Assembly: GCF_007992435.1 (NCBI RefSeq) | Contig: NZ_BKAG01000049.1 | Span: forward strand, 1 to 59,578 | From: Prosthecobacter gellanilyticus | GTDB lineage: Bacteria; Verrucomicrobiota; Verrucomicrobiia; Verrucomicrobiales; Verrucomicrobiaceae | Length of the DNA: 59,578 bases | Direction of reading: 5' to 3' | Shown: piece after piece, positions 1-8,922 of the stretch | Position numbering within the stretch: position 1 is the first letter of the stretch | Layout of the letters: every line of letters starts with the position of its first letter | Position numbers and translations under genes: made by a program | Notes under the pieces: generated by a model | The model's database searches: none | The model's input: only the letters and a program-made list of their open reading frames with translations | Told to the model about the DNA's origin: nothing

Positions 1-484
1 GAATCCCAGGCCGTTGGCCTGGGCTGAGGAGTGTCGGGCCCTTGGCCCTCAAGGCACAAGATAACAGCCATCCCCTATTGCGTAGCGGCATTAGCTCTGG
101 GGTGAGAGTGGATCGTGGTGGATCAAGGCGGGTCGATGGTTTCTGAGGTGAATCGGTTTCGGGGCTTCATCCAAAGATAGGTCGAATAGGGGCTTATGGG
201 ACGAATGGGGGGCGGTTGACGGTTGTTTAGGTGAGAGGCGATCCAAGTGAATCCGACTGGATCCGACCTGGTTGGGCGGATGGATGGGGCAGGGTGGGAG
301 TGCTGACGAGGTTCAGGACAGGGCAGGTTGACGCGGGGTGATCCGAGTCAATCCGACCTGATCCGACTTGGTCAGTGTGGGGATGCTGGTGGTGGTCGCG
401 AGCGCGCGCGACAGGTCTCGCCGAGCACGTTCTCCTCTCGGGTGATCACAGCAACCTTGCCAGCCTCCTCATCACCGCCTAGAC
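1..484. repeat. Gene-free repeat island with palindromes and phased ATCC motifs
   Basis: No convincing gene is visible. Positions 5-23 form a perfect 8-bp inverted repeat (CCCAGGCC, 3-nt loop, GGCCTGGG) and 36-48 form a second one (GGGCC/GGCCC). Two triads of (A/G)ATCC motifs follow, at 240-269 and 340-369, each with its three motifs exactly 10 bp apart. A GGTTGACGGTTGTT word lies near 213-227. The same ingredients recur at 35477-36137. REP-like intergenic elements are common in related genomes, but their function here is unknown. Confidence 0.7.
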
Positions 485-2038
485 ATGGAGTCATTCATGG
501 AAGCAGAGCAGCGTGACCTTTTCCCCCAACCCGGCGATCTGCCGCCGGAGCTTCATCCTGCGGCACGAACGCTGGGAAAGGCTTTGGCAGAAAATCAGAA
601 CGTGCCGGGAGCGTTTGCGGACTTTTGCGCCAAAGCCTACGTGCGGCCAGAGTGGGCTGGGCCGGCCAGCGAGTTCATCGTGAACAGCTTTGAAAACCGG
701 GAGGTGGAGCTGGCCGCCATGGCGCGCATTCCGGACCTGATCATCGAGCTGGCCAGCGGTCAGCAGGCGCTGACCACGACGGTGGCTTTCCAATGGGCGG
801 CGAACTCAGACTCGGCGAGGTTGACGAAACTGGCAGAGGCGCTAGCGGCGACGCAGTCGAAGATCCAGAGCGCGGAGGTGGTGGACCTGATGCTGGCACT
901 GGCCACGTCCCTGGCGATCACGAAATACACGAAGGCGGAGCAGATGCTGACGCTGGCCGAGCCGCAGGCTCAGGAGGAGCACCAGGAGAGTCTGGTGGAA
1001 GCCCGGCTCTGGCTGGCCGCAGGCCGCATCCTGTGCGGTTCCAGCCAGGAGACGCGGGATCTGTATGAGCATCGTCTGCGCCGTCGGCGCACGGCCTGGA
1101 CGTGGGAAAGCCCGGCAGAGCTTGCCGCCCTGCAGGAGCTGGGAGATCATCTGCACCCAGGACAGGATGGTACCCAGCTTTTCCGGGACATCGTGCCCGC
1201 CGCCTGGTGGGATGTGGCCACGCAACGGGCGGCTGAACGGGAGCAACAGGAAGTTGAAACCGAGCGCCGCCAGCAGGAAGAAGAAGCTTTGGCTCAAGCT
1301 GCGGCACACGCGCACTTTCACCCGCAGGTTCATACTCATGCCCAGGTGCAGAGTCATCTCCATACGCATGCGGCCCCGGTGCCTGCTGCTCCCGTGTCTG
1401 ACATGCACGGGCATGCTCATGCCCATGCCTCCATGTTTACGGCGGAGCCGGCACCTGTGATCGTCTGGAATGCCTGGCCTTTCTTTGCGGGCGGGCTGGT
1501 GGGCGCCGCTGCGCTGGCGCTGGTGATCTGGATCAGTCCCTATGAATTGAAGAAGAGCGTGCCGGAGGATGACATGGTGACGGAGTTCAAGGCTGTGGAG
1601 TCTGCTCCCGACGCACCTGCACCCCCGCAGGAGACCTGGCGCAAGGAAGAAGCAGCCCGTCTGGCCACGGCCAATGCCGATGTGCAGGACATGCAAGGGC
1701 GCATCCGCACGAGCACCTGGGCGGATGTGGAGAACCTGCTTTCCGGCACCACACCCGATCTGCCGAAGGAAGATGCGCGTTATTTGAAGCTGCTGACCTG
1801 GCTGCATGTGGATCCACCGCAGGATGCGGAGATCCGCAACCATCTGCCGGCCCTGCTGGCGGCGGTGCAGCCTGACAGCGCGACGCTGGATCTCTGGGAG
1901 AAGCTGGCCTACAAAGGATCTCCCATGGAGGAGTCCGTGCGCAATGGAGCGCGGCGCCAGCTTTATGAGAACAAGGACGCCTGGTCCGCGAGCCAGGAGA
2001 ACCAGCTCAATCGTCTGGGCTGGCCGCCGGCGCCGTGA
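485..2038 (+). CDS. Membrane-anchored protein with histidine-rich linker, unknown function
   Basis: A 517-residue protein with no family I recognise. Residues 1-250 are helical and rich in Glu/Gln/Ala. Residues 275-315 hold 12 histidines in HxH pairs, as in metal-binding linkers. Residues about 327-351 form one hydrophobic membrane segment, followed by a soluble tail to the end. No signal peptide is visible, so the large N-terminal part probably stays in the cytoplasm. It runs convergently into the metal-transporting P-type ATPase, and the two coding ends overlap by 32 nt. The His cluster next to a metal exporter suggests a metal-related role, which is inference only. The start could also be the second Met, four codons in; neither has a strong ribosome-binding site. 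Confidence 0.75.
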   Translation: MESFMEAEQRDLFPQPGDLPPELHPAARTLGKALAENQNVPGAFADFCAKAYVRPEWAGPASEFIVNSFENREVELAAMARIPDLIIELASGQQALTTTVAFQWAANSDSARLTKLAEALAATQSKIQSAEVVDLMLALATSLAITKYTKAEQMLTLAEPQAQEEHQESLVEARLWLAAGRILCGSSQETRDLYEHRLRRRRTAWTWESPAELAALQELGDHLHPGQDGTQLFRDIVPAAWWDVATQRAAEREQQEVETERRQQEEEALAQAAAHAHFHPQVHTHAQVQSHLHTHAAPVPAAPVSDMHGHAHAHASMFTAEPAPVIVWNAWPFFAGGLVGAAALALVIWISPYELKKSVPEDDMVTEFKAVESAPDAPAPPQETWRKEEAARLATANADVQDMQGRIRTSTWADVENLLSGTTPDLPKEDARYLKLLTWLHVDPPQDAEIRNHLPALLAAVQPDSATLDLWEKLAYKGSPMEESVRNGARRQLYENKDAWSASQENQLNRLGWPPAP

Positions 2039-4262
2039 GGGCGGGTTCTTTCACAAACAGCAGGCGCAGGCTGTTCAGGCAGACGATCACTGTGCTGCCC
2101 TCATGAGTCAGCACACCGAGGGTGAGCGGCACCACGCCCAGAACGGCGGCCACGGCCATGATGATGACGGAACCTAGCGAGATGGCGAGGTTTTGCTGGA
2201 TGACGGCCTTGGCACAAGCGCTGATGTGGCGGGCAGAGAGCAGCTTTTCAATCCGGTCCTGCATCAGCACGATGTCCGCCTGCTCCATGGCGGCATCACT
2301 GCCGCGCGCGCCCATGGCGATGCTGACATGAGCAGCGGCCAGACAAGGTGCATCATTCACACCGTCCCCCACCATCGCCACCCGATGTCCCTCCCGGGTC
2401 AGTTCCTGGATGGCCGCCACCTTGTCCTCAGGATGCAGGCCTGCGCGCACATCCGCGACACCCAGCTTTTGCGCCACCTGGATGGCAGCCGCGCGCCTGT
2501 CCCCGGTGAGCATCACGGTGCGCAGTTTCTCCGCGGACAGAGCTTTCAGCACGGCGTGGCTGCCTTCGCGAATTTCATCCGTCAGGAGCACCCGGCCCAT
2601 GGTGGAGGGACTGAGGACCCAGACTTCGGAAAATCCGGGCGGTGCATCTGGCACATGGCTGAGCCAGCGGGAGAAGTCACCCTGGCTCATGAGCTCCCGG
2701 CGACCCGCATAGGTCACGCCATCGCTGGTGCGCCCGCGCAGGCCCTGGCCGGGGATGGACTGGAACTCCAGCAGCTCGCCGGGCTGGATGCCAAGACTCT
2801 TCGCATGCTGGGTGATGGCCCGCGCGATGGGGTGGTTCGAGTGGGCATCCAGCGTGACGGCGAGCTGCAACACGGTGGTCTCTTTGCCTGCCGGAAAGCT
2901 CTCCACCCTGGCCACGCGCAGATTGCCTTCCGTGAGTGTGCCCGTCTTGTCCATGGCCACGGTGTCCACCTCGGCGAGTTTTTCGATCGCGGCGCCACCG
3001 CGAAATAAAATGCCGCGTCTGGCCCCCCAGGCGATGGCCGCGAGGATGGCGGAGGGGATGGAGAGCACCAGCGCGCAGGGGCTCATGACCACCAGCAAAG
3101 TCATGGCGCGATAAAAGGCGGACCGGCCGCTTTCACCATCTGTAAAAGGACGCGCGCCGAGGGCGAGCCACCAAACCAAAAACATGACCAAAACAGTGCC
3201 GAGTGTCAGGAGTGTGTAGCGGGTGCCGAAGCGGTCGGTAAAGCGCTGGCTTGGCGCGCGCATGCGCTGGGCGGTCTGGATGAGCGAGATGATCCGGGCC
3301 AGGGCGCTCTGGGTGGCAGGCCTGTCCGTCCGGACCTGCACCAGGCCCCAGAGGTTCAGCGTGCCGCCGAAGACCTGCGCGTCCTTGCCTTTGTCCACCG
3401 GCACGGACTCGCCGGTGAGGGTGGACTCATCCGCCGCGGTGTCCCCCAGAATGACTGTGCCATCCACCGGAAAAAGCTCGGCAGGCCGCACCTGGATGAC
3501 ATCTCCCGCGCGGAGCTGGGACACGGGACGATCTTCGACCGACCCGTCAGGCTGCATGAGGTGGGCATGTTTCGGCGCGGCCTTGGTGAGTGCTGAAATT
3601 TCCCGGTGGGTGCGGTGAAGCACATAATGCTCCAGCGCGCCGGATGTGGAGAAAAGCAGCAGCAGCAGGGCACCCTCCTGCCATGCGCCGACGGCTGTGG
3701 CCCCAGCAGCCACAGCGAGCATCAAAAAGTGCACGTCGAGCTGTTTTTGGCGCAGCTTTTCCCAGGCATCTCCGGCCGCGTCCAGCCCGCCGCTGATCAT
3801 TGAAATGCCGAACAAACTGTATGTCAACCATGGCGGGGCATGCAGCCTGCGGTCTGCCGCCCACCCTGCGGCGAGGGCCAGCCCGCAGACGGCGGCCTGC
3901 ACGGCCAGCTTCCGCCATTCCTCATCACTCTGACGTTCGATCTCCTCCGCCTCGGGCCACTCGAACTCGCGCCATTGCCAGAACCGCGGCGCGGTGATGC
4001 AGGTGGGCTTCTGCATCAGCACCGAGTGTCCGCCGCGAGTGATCTGCAGGCTGTGAAGTGATCCGGAGGCCGGCAGGTTCTCGTCGAGAAGGCGCAGCAC
4101 CTCGTTGAGCCGTTGCTGCAGCAGGGTCTCGTCCACGGGGCCCAGTGTGGCCACCTCTACGCGCCGTCCTTCGGTGTCCAGCCGCACGGCTTCCACGGCT
4201 GTCTGGCTGGCGATAAAGTCTGCCAGCGCCTGGGTCCAGGAGATGTCCGCTTCGTTTGCCAT
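2007..4262 (-). CDS. Heavy-metal P1B-type ATPase (SPC/HEGST subclass)
   Basis: A 751-residue metal-translocating P-type ATPase of the inner membrane. All core motifs are present: TGES (283-286), SPC in the ion-binding helix (394-396), DKTGT phosphorylation site (438-442), the HP pair (477-478), TGD (586-588) and GDGVNDAP (632-639). The C-terminal helix carries HEGST (720-724). SPC plus HEG(G/S)T is typical of the P1B-4 group, which exports cobalt, iron or related divalent metals, rather than the CPC copper/zinc types. The N-terminal 100 residues resemble a metal-binding domain but lack a CxxC pair, so metal sensing may be degenerate. No metal-responsive regulator is adjacent. Family call is firm; substrate is inferred from motifs. 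Confidence 0.93.
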   Translation of the reverse strand: MANEADISWTQALADFIASQTAVEAVRLDTEGRRVEVATLGPVDETLLQQRLNEVLRLLDENLPASGSLHSLQITRGGHSVLMQKPTCITAPRFWQWREFEWPEAEEIERQSDEEWRKLAVQAAVCGLALAAGWAADRRLHAPPWLTYSLFGISMISGGLDAAGDAWEKLRQKQLDVHFLMLAVAAGATAVGAWQEGALLLLLFSTSGALEHYVLHRTHREISALTKAAPKHAHLMQPDGSVEDRPVSQLRAGDVIQVRPAELFPVDGTVILGDTAADESTLTGESVPVDKGKDAQVFGGTLNLWGLVQVRTDRPATQSALARIISLIQTAQRMRAPSQRFTDRFGTRYTLLTLGTVLVMFLVWWLALGARPFTDGESGRSAFYRAMTLLVVMSPCALVLSIPSAILAAIAWGARRGILFRGGAAIEKLAEVDTVAMDKTGTLTEGNLRVARVESFPAGKETTVLQLAVTLDAHSNHPIARAITQHAKSLGIQPGELLEFQSIPGQGLRGRTSDGVTYAGRRELMSQGDFSRWLSHVPDAPPGFSEVWVLSPSTMGRVLLTDEIREGSHAVLKALSAEKLRTVMLTGDRRAAAIQVAQKLGVADVRAGLHPEDKVAAIQELTREGHRVAMVGDGVNDAPCLAAAHVSIAMGARGSDAAMEQADIVLMQDRIEKLLSARHISACAKAVIQQNLAISLGSVIIMAVAAVLGVVPLTLGVLTHEGSTVIVCLNSLRLLFVKEPALTAPAASPDD

Positions 4263-4366
4263 TCAGTTTCCCGAGGAAGCATTAATCATCCCGATGCATC
4301 TGTCTTTCGCAAAGTGGAACAGATTGGCGGTTGCTCGCTCCGCACTCTGCCTTCAATATCCGCCGC

Positions 4367-5311
4367 ATGCGCCTCTCCCAGCTCTCCCTGATGTGTGTTT
4401 TCGCAGTCGCGACTGCTCAAGCCCAGCTTCCCGTCCCTGCGCAACCCGCTGCTCCCGCCACTGAACCTGCTCCTGCTGCTGCACCGGAGAAGCCTGCGGA
4501 GCCCGCCAAGGCTGTGGCTGAGCCCGAGACAGGTGCCGTGACCGCGCTGGATCGCTTGGTGGAAGCCTCGCAGCAGTCATCGATGTGGCCACTGTGCCGC
4601 TCGCAGTCCGACCGGATGAGCGTGATGCGTGACAAGGCGCTGACGAACTCCGCAGATGCCTCACCGGTGTCTGACCGCTATGTCATCACCACGCTGGCCG
4701 GTCCGGTGGACATGGTGCGCTTCTTTAACATGGCGAAGCTGGTGTCCCGTGGCTCGAACCGCTATCAGGTGCTGGTGCGCGAATGGGAACGCGAAGGCGG
4801 CCCGGCCTACATGGCCCGCCGCACCGCTCCAGGCACCACGGACTGCCGTCCGGATGATCTACCGAGCAATGCGCTGGGCGCTCTCTTTGGCGAGCTGATC
4901 AAGGCGGAGGAGCGCAACCTGGACTTCGATCTGGTGCCTAGGCTGAAGAAGTTTTTCTCCAAGCTGGAGCCCGTGTCTGACGAGATCGTGAAGCAGTTTT
5001 CGCATGAGACGCTGGTGCTGGGTCTGACGCCATCCTCCAGCCGCGACGAGATCCGCGCCAGCCGTGAGTGCTTCACCGCCGCCCCTCTATACCTCATCCC
5101 CGTCGTGGCACCTGAGCGCAAAGTGGCCATTCCAAACGCCATCGCGGCGCTGAAGACCGCCGGCTTGGAGCTGCGCCGCGAAAGGGGCCAGTTGATCGTC
5201 CTTGAACCCGTCGGTGCGCCGATGCGCGCCTCCAATGTGGTGGAGCCCACCTTCCCGACCCAGGTCCTGACTCCGCGCACCTCTGCACCGCAGGCGGTGC
5301 CAGTGGAATGA
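4367..5311 (+). CDS. Exported protein of unknown function, Ala/Pro/Glu-rich N-terminus
   Basis: A 314-residue protein starting at the ATG at 4367. A longer frame opens with TTG at 4331, but the shorter start gives a proper signal peptide (MRLSQLSLMCVF followed by an AQAQ cleavage region). A low-complexity Ala/Pro/Glu stretch follows to about residue 60, then a folded domain with several conserved-looking charged segments. It is divergent from the metal ATPase, with a 104-nt intergenic stretch, and lies 54 nt upstream of lexA. I do not recognise the family. A periplasmic or surface location is likely. Confidence 0.7.
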   Translation: MRLSQLSLMCVFAVATAQAQLPVPAQPAAPATEPAPAAAPEKPAEPAKAVAEPETGAVTALDRLVEASQQSSMWPLCRSQSDRMSVMRDKALTNSADASPVSDRYVITTLAGPVDMVRFFNMAKLVSRGSNRYQVLVREWEREGGPAYMARRTAPGTTDCRPDDLPSNALGALFGELIKAEERNLDFDLVPRLKKFFSKLEPVSDEIVKQFSHETLVLGLTPSSSRDEIRASRECFTAAPLYLIPVVAPERKVAIPNAIAALKTAGLELRRERGQLIVLEPVGAPMRASNVVEPTFPTQVLTPRTSAPQAVPVE

Positions 5312-5343
5312 GGTGATCGAAAAAACAGTTTGCAAAAGAACGC

Positions 5344-5357
5344 TGGACGAGCGAACA
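5344..5357 (+). promoter_or_regulatory. Candidate LexA operator upstream of lexA
   Basis: The sequence TGGACGAGCGAACA matches 8 of 10 fixed positions of TGTTC-N4-GAACA, which I recall as the LexA motif described for Verrucomicrobia. It ends 8 nt before the lexA start codon, where autorepression would act. A weaker 7/10 match lies at 5329-5342. Confidence 0.5.
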
Positions 5358-5365
5358 GTTAATAT

Positions 5366-5989
5366 ATGTTTGCTCCACCCGTTAAACTCACGGACCGTCA
5401 GCAAGAGCTTCTGGCCTATCTGCGCCAGCATCAGCGCGAGCAGGGTGTGATGCCCAGCACGCGTGACATTCAGCGCCACTTTGGCTTTTCCAGCCAGACA
5501 GCGGCCATGAGCCACCTGCGCGCGTTGGAGAAGAAGGGTGTCATCCAGCGTCATCCGCATAAAGCGCGTGCCGTGGTGTTCCCGGAGGATCTTCAGCGTG
5601 AGGAGATCGTGGACATCCCCCTGTATGGCCACATCGCGGCCGGTTATGCGGAGATGCAGCAGCAGGAGCCAGATGGCACTCTTTCCTTGGATGCGGCGAC
5701 CATCGGCGTGAATCGTGGCAGCAAGGCCTTTGCCCTGCGTGTGCGCGGTGAGTCCATGATCGGCGTGAACATCTGTGATGGTGACATCGCCATCCTCGAA
5801 GTGAAGGAGCCTCGTCCGCGCGATATCGTCGCAGCTTTGATTGATGGCGAGACCACCCTGAAGCGCTATCTGGTCGAAAATGGCCGTGCCTTCCTGCGTG
5901 CCGAAAATCCTGCCTTCCCGGATCTGATGCCGGATGAGGAACTCCAGGTTCAGGGTGTGCTGAAGACGCTGATCCGCCGGATGGATTGA
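5366..5989 (+). CDS. lexA: LexA repressor, self-cleaving SOS regulator
   Basis: A 207-residue LexA. Residues 1-70 form the winged-helix DNA-binding domain (LTDRQQELLAYLR start). Residues 85-207 form the S24 peptidase domain. The Ala92-Gly93 cleavage bond, catalytic Ser130 (GESM) and Lys166 (TTLKRY) are all present, so RecA-stimulated autocleavage should work. Length is normal for the family. A candidate LexA box lies just upstream. No SOS mutagenesis genes (imuA/imuB/dnaE2) are adjacent, so this is a stand-alone copy. A run of T follows the stop codon at 5990-5997 without a strong stem. Confidence 0.96.
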   Translation: MFAPPVKLTDRQQELLAYLRQHQREQGVMPSTRDIQRHFGFSSQTAAMSHLRALEKKGVIQRHPHKARAVVFPEDLQREEIVDIPLYGHIAAGYAEMQQQEPDGTLSLDAATIGVNRGSKAFALRVRGESMIGVNICDGDIAILEVKEPRPRDIVAALIDGETTLKRYLVENGRAFLRAENPAFPDLMPDEELQVQGVLKTLIRRMD

Positions 5990-6030
5990 TTTTTTTCTAA
6001 ACTGAATGTTAGGCCTTTGAGCGGACGGAG

Positions 6031-6333
6031 ATGGAAAGCATGCTGACATGTCCTTTCTGCCATGGTGGCTCGGAGGTCGATGCAGTCCTTGACCACTGTT
6101 CCGTTTCATGGCCGCAGCATGGGCGGGCTGATTTCGGCTGCCCGGCGTGCGGCCAGCACTCATGTCTTGCCTTCTTGGGGCATGCCATGAGCCTTGGCTG
6201 TCTCGATGGTTTCCCCGGTCCTGCGTTTATCGCGCATTCCTCTGTTCAGGTGCCTGGTTTGTTCTTTGAACCAAGAGAGGGAGGTCTTTACGTGAGTGTG
6301 GGCGGTCGAAGCTGGTTTTTCCCAGGTTGTTGA
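6031..6333 (+). CDS. Small protein with two CPxC pairs, possible zinc ribbon
   Basis: A 100-residue protein of unknown function. CPFC near residues 7-10 and CPAC near 37-40 are spaced as in a zinc ribbon, and further Cys and His residues lie between and after them. The ATG at 6031 is preceded by a GGACGGAG ribosome-binding sequence, which supports it being translated. It follows lexA by 41 nt on the same strand and could be co-transcribed. No signal peptide is seen. Confidence 0.6.
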   Translation: MESMLTCPFCHGGSEVDAVLDHCSVSWPQHGRADFGCPACGQHSCLAFLGHAMSLGCLDGFPGPAFIAHSSVQVPGLFFEPREGGLYVSVGGRSWFFPGC

Positions 6334-6375
6334 CCGCTATGTGTGGGGTTTGTCACACGCATGGGGCACGCCCGC

Positions 6376-8922
6376 TCACACCACCCGCGTGATGCGCTTC
6401 CAGAAGAAGTCCAGCTCACGGGCCAGCACACTGATCACCTGCGCGGGCTCGGCCTGAAGCGTTCCAGCTTCGGACTCCTTGATGATGCGCTGCATGGCGT
6501 AGAGAGAGGCCAGGCCTTCGGTGTCGAGATGCACGATGTCCGTGATCTGGCGGATGGGCTCAGGCAGGAACTGGTGGTGGACCAGATTTTGCCAGGCGAG
6601 CTGCTCGCGCTCTGTTTTGAAGCCCACCACCTTCAGCCTGGCCGGGACACGGCGCTCGCGCTCCGCTTGAGTGAAAAGATCGGTGAGACGACCTGCTGCG
6701 AAACCACAGAGCGTGCGCCAATACATGGCATCTGTGAAAGGGGCGAGCCCGAAGAGGATCTCGACACCCTGCAGCGCCCAGTAGTGCACATGGCGCCCAG
6801 GCAGGCCGGGCAGTTCATGCTCGCTGTAGCGCACCAGCGGGAAGCGACGTCCGGCCAGGCGAATGAGATCTGCGAGGCGCGGATGGTCCAGCGGCTGGGA
6901 GAGCGCCTCCGCCTGATGCTGCAGGCGCAGCGCCTGGAAACGGCCGAGCAGCGCATCTGCGGGGGATGGCAGGGAGCTGGTTTTGGGCCGTGGAGGCGGC
7001 AGTGCGGTCCCCACCTTTGGCACGGGCGGAGAATGAGGTGGCTGGAAGGGCGAACCTGCGGGTGATGGCGGATGCGCGATGGCATGCAGCGGAGACGCTG
7101 GCGTGCGGAAAGGAGACTCGGATTCCTGCACCGGCGCGGGGCTGGCGACTGTGGTGGCCGCGAGCGCCGTCTGACCTGGCTGGCGGAGCTGCGCCAGCAT
7201 CTCCCGCAGCTTCACAAAGGCATCCGCTGTGGGGGTGGCAGAGCCGTTCGATGTCGCGCTCGTCTTGCCCGGGACACTCTTCCAATCCCTGCGGTTGGGA
7301 GTGTCGTCTTCGTCATCATCGTCGCGGACGAGTGGCGCGGGGAGCATGTTCTGCGGAGCCGCGGAGGGCTCGTCTTCCTCGCTGGCTTCACCGTCGCCGG
7401 ATTCCGGCGTCGTGTTTCGAGATGCCACGGGTTCGTCCTGCGGCAGCGCATGACGCGGCTCGGCCAGGCTTTCAGCCATCGTCTGCACATCACTGGCCGT
7501 CGTCTCATCGAAGAGTGATGGCAGAGATGCTTTGCCAGCCTCATCCAGCAGCGTCTCAGTCATCAGCGGGATGGAGGAAGCATTGTCCACCTCCGTGATG
7601 ATGCTGGCTGGAACCGGCTCGCTGGGGGCGAGTACAATCGGTGTCGGAGCGCTGGGCGTGATGGCTGTGCTGGGGATCTCTGGCAGCACCACTGATGTCT
7701 CCATGGGCATCTCCAGCGGTGCCGCTGCCACAGGGGATGGCGGCGCACTTTGGAAGATCTCCCACTGGCGGGCGCAGTGGCGCAGGAACGCACGTGCGGA
7801 CACACTGCCGATCGGGCGGCCGAGGAAGTGGCGCTTCACGCTCACAAACTCCTCAAACTCGCGCTTCTCCTCATCCGCCAGCTTGCACTGGTCCAGGCGC
7901 AGGCGGAGGAGGTCGTTGGCATCAGATTCGGTCAGGCCGCGCAGGAGCACCTGGCTGGCGGTGAGACGGTCCTCCAGCGCGCTCGGCAGGTGGTGGCCAA
8001 AGGTGGCCTGCCACACGTCCTGGTTCAGGCTCAGCAGCACATGCAGGCGATGACTCTCCACCAGCTCCATGAGCATGGAGGCGATCTTCACGCCTGCATC
8101 CGGGTGGCGATAAAAACCGTCCAGATGATCCACCAGCAGCACCACGGGCCGCCAGAGTCCGAGGATGCGCAGCCAGGCGGGCACGCCGGTGTCATTGTCC
8201 GTGTTGGCCAGTTCCTGCATCTCGGCCACGCCGCTGAGACCGCCGGAGATGGACTGCTCCAGAAACGCGCCCATCCAGCCGTCCAGCAGCTCGGCACGCA
8301 GCGGCAGATCGCGGGCAGCCAGCATGGCCAGAGGACCGCGCAGACCTTCGCTGTTTTGGATGATCCATTCGCCGATGCGGCGGGCCTTGCCGGCGGGATC
8401 AAAGATATCATGCGCAGGCCCGGCCAGCACCTGCACCGCCTGCTCGGCATTGGCACAGGGAAGCTGGCGGTTCTCGATCAACCGGCGCAGCAGGCCCATC
8501 ACCACCTGGGCCGCACCTTCACGCAGGCGCGACCAGCCTGGGAACTCGGCAGTGGCTGCCGTGTCGGCCAGAGATTCAATCCCGCGACGGGAGAGTGAGG
8601 CCAGCGTGAGGGAGTCACCGGACTTGAAGGCCACCGGCACGATCACTGCCTGGTTCGCCGCCGCTGCGGCCACACGGCCCAGCAGGTGAGTTTTGCCATA
8701 ACCAGCACGGGGTGCGGTCAGCAGCATCATGGGCCCGGCGCTGCGGCCGCCGACCACATCCACCAGCTGGTCCAGCACATCCACGTTCAGACCTTGGACG
8801 GACTCAGCCGCATGCCACGGGGAGCGGCAGACATCACTCAGGAAGGGGTTTTCCACCTCGGGCCTCATCCGCGTATCTCCCGGAGTCTGAGGGGAGCTGG
8901 AAGTCGAATCGTCTCGGGCCAC
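6376..8922 (-). CDS. Large P-loop NTPase with disordered linker, unknown function
   Basis: An 848-residue protein. The N-terminal part (about 20-390) is a STAND/AAA-like ATPase: Walker A APRAGYGKTH at 70-79, Walker B LLVDHLDG at 262-269, and a sensor-like strand (VLLSLNQD) near 300. A Pro/Ala/Ser/Glu-rich region of about 280 residues (400-680) is probably disordered and links to a C-terminal helical/mixed domain (690-848). No membrane segment or nuclease motif is visible. It stands alone: the 6031-6333 gene converges on it and the next gene upstream is 363 nt away. The ATPase fold recalls tethering or regulatory NTPases, but I cannot assign a pathway. Confidence 0.8.
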   Translation of the reverse strand: MARDDSTSSSPQTPGDTRMRPEVENPFLSDVCRSPWHAAESVQGLNVDVLDQLVDVVGGRSAGPMMLLTAPRAGYGKTHLLGRVAAAAANQAVIVPVAFKSGDSLTLASLSRRGIESLADTAATAEFPGWSRLREGAAQVVMGLLRRLIENRQLPCANAEQAVQVLAGPAHDIFDPAGKARRIGEWIIQNSEGLRGPLAMLAARDLPLRAELLDGWMGAFLEQSISGGLSGVAEMQELANTDNDTGVPAWLRILGLWRPVVLLVDHLDGFYRHPDAGVKIASMLMELVESHRLHVLLSLNQDVWQATFGHHLPSALEDRLTASQVLLRGLTESDANDLLRLRLDQCKLADEEKREFEEFVSVKRHFLGRPIGSVSARAFLRHCARQWEIFQSAPPSPVAAAPLEMPMETSVVLPEIPSTAITPSAPTPIVLAPSEPVPASIITEVDNASSIPLMTETLLDEAGKASLPSLFDETTASDVQTMAESLAEPRHALPQDEPVASRNTTPESGDGEASEEDEPSAAPQNMLPAPLVRDDDDEDDTPNRRDWKSVPGKTSATSNGSATPTADAFVKLREMLAQLRQPGQTALAATTVASPAPVQESESPFRTPASPLHAIAHPPSPAGSPFQPPHSPPVPKVGTALPPPRPKTSSLPSPADALLGRFQALRLQHQAEALSQPLDHPRLADLIRLAGRRFPLVRYSEHELPGLPGRHVHYWALQGVEILFGLAPFTDAMYWRTLCGFAAGRLTDLFTQAERERRVPARLKVVGFKTEREQLAWQNLVHHQFLPEPIRQITDIVHLDTEGLASLYAMQRIIKESEAGTLQAEPAQVISVLARELDFFWKRITRVV

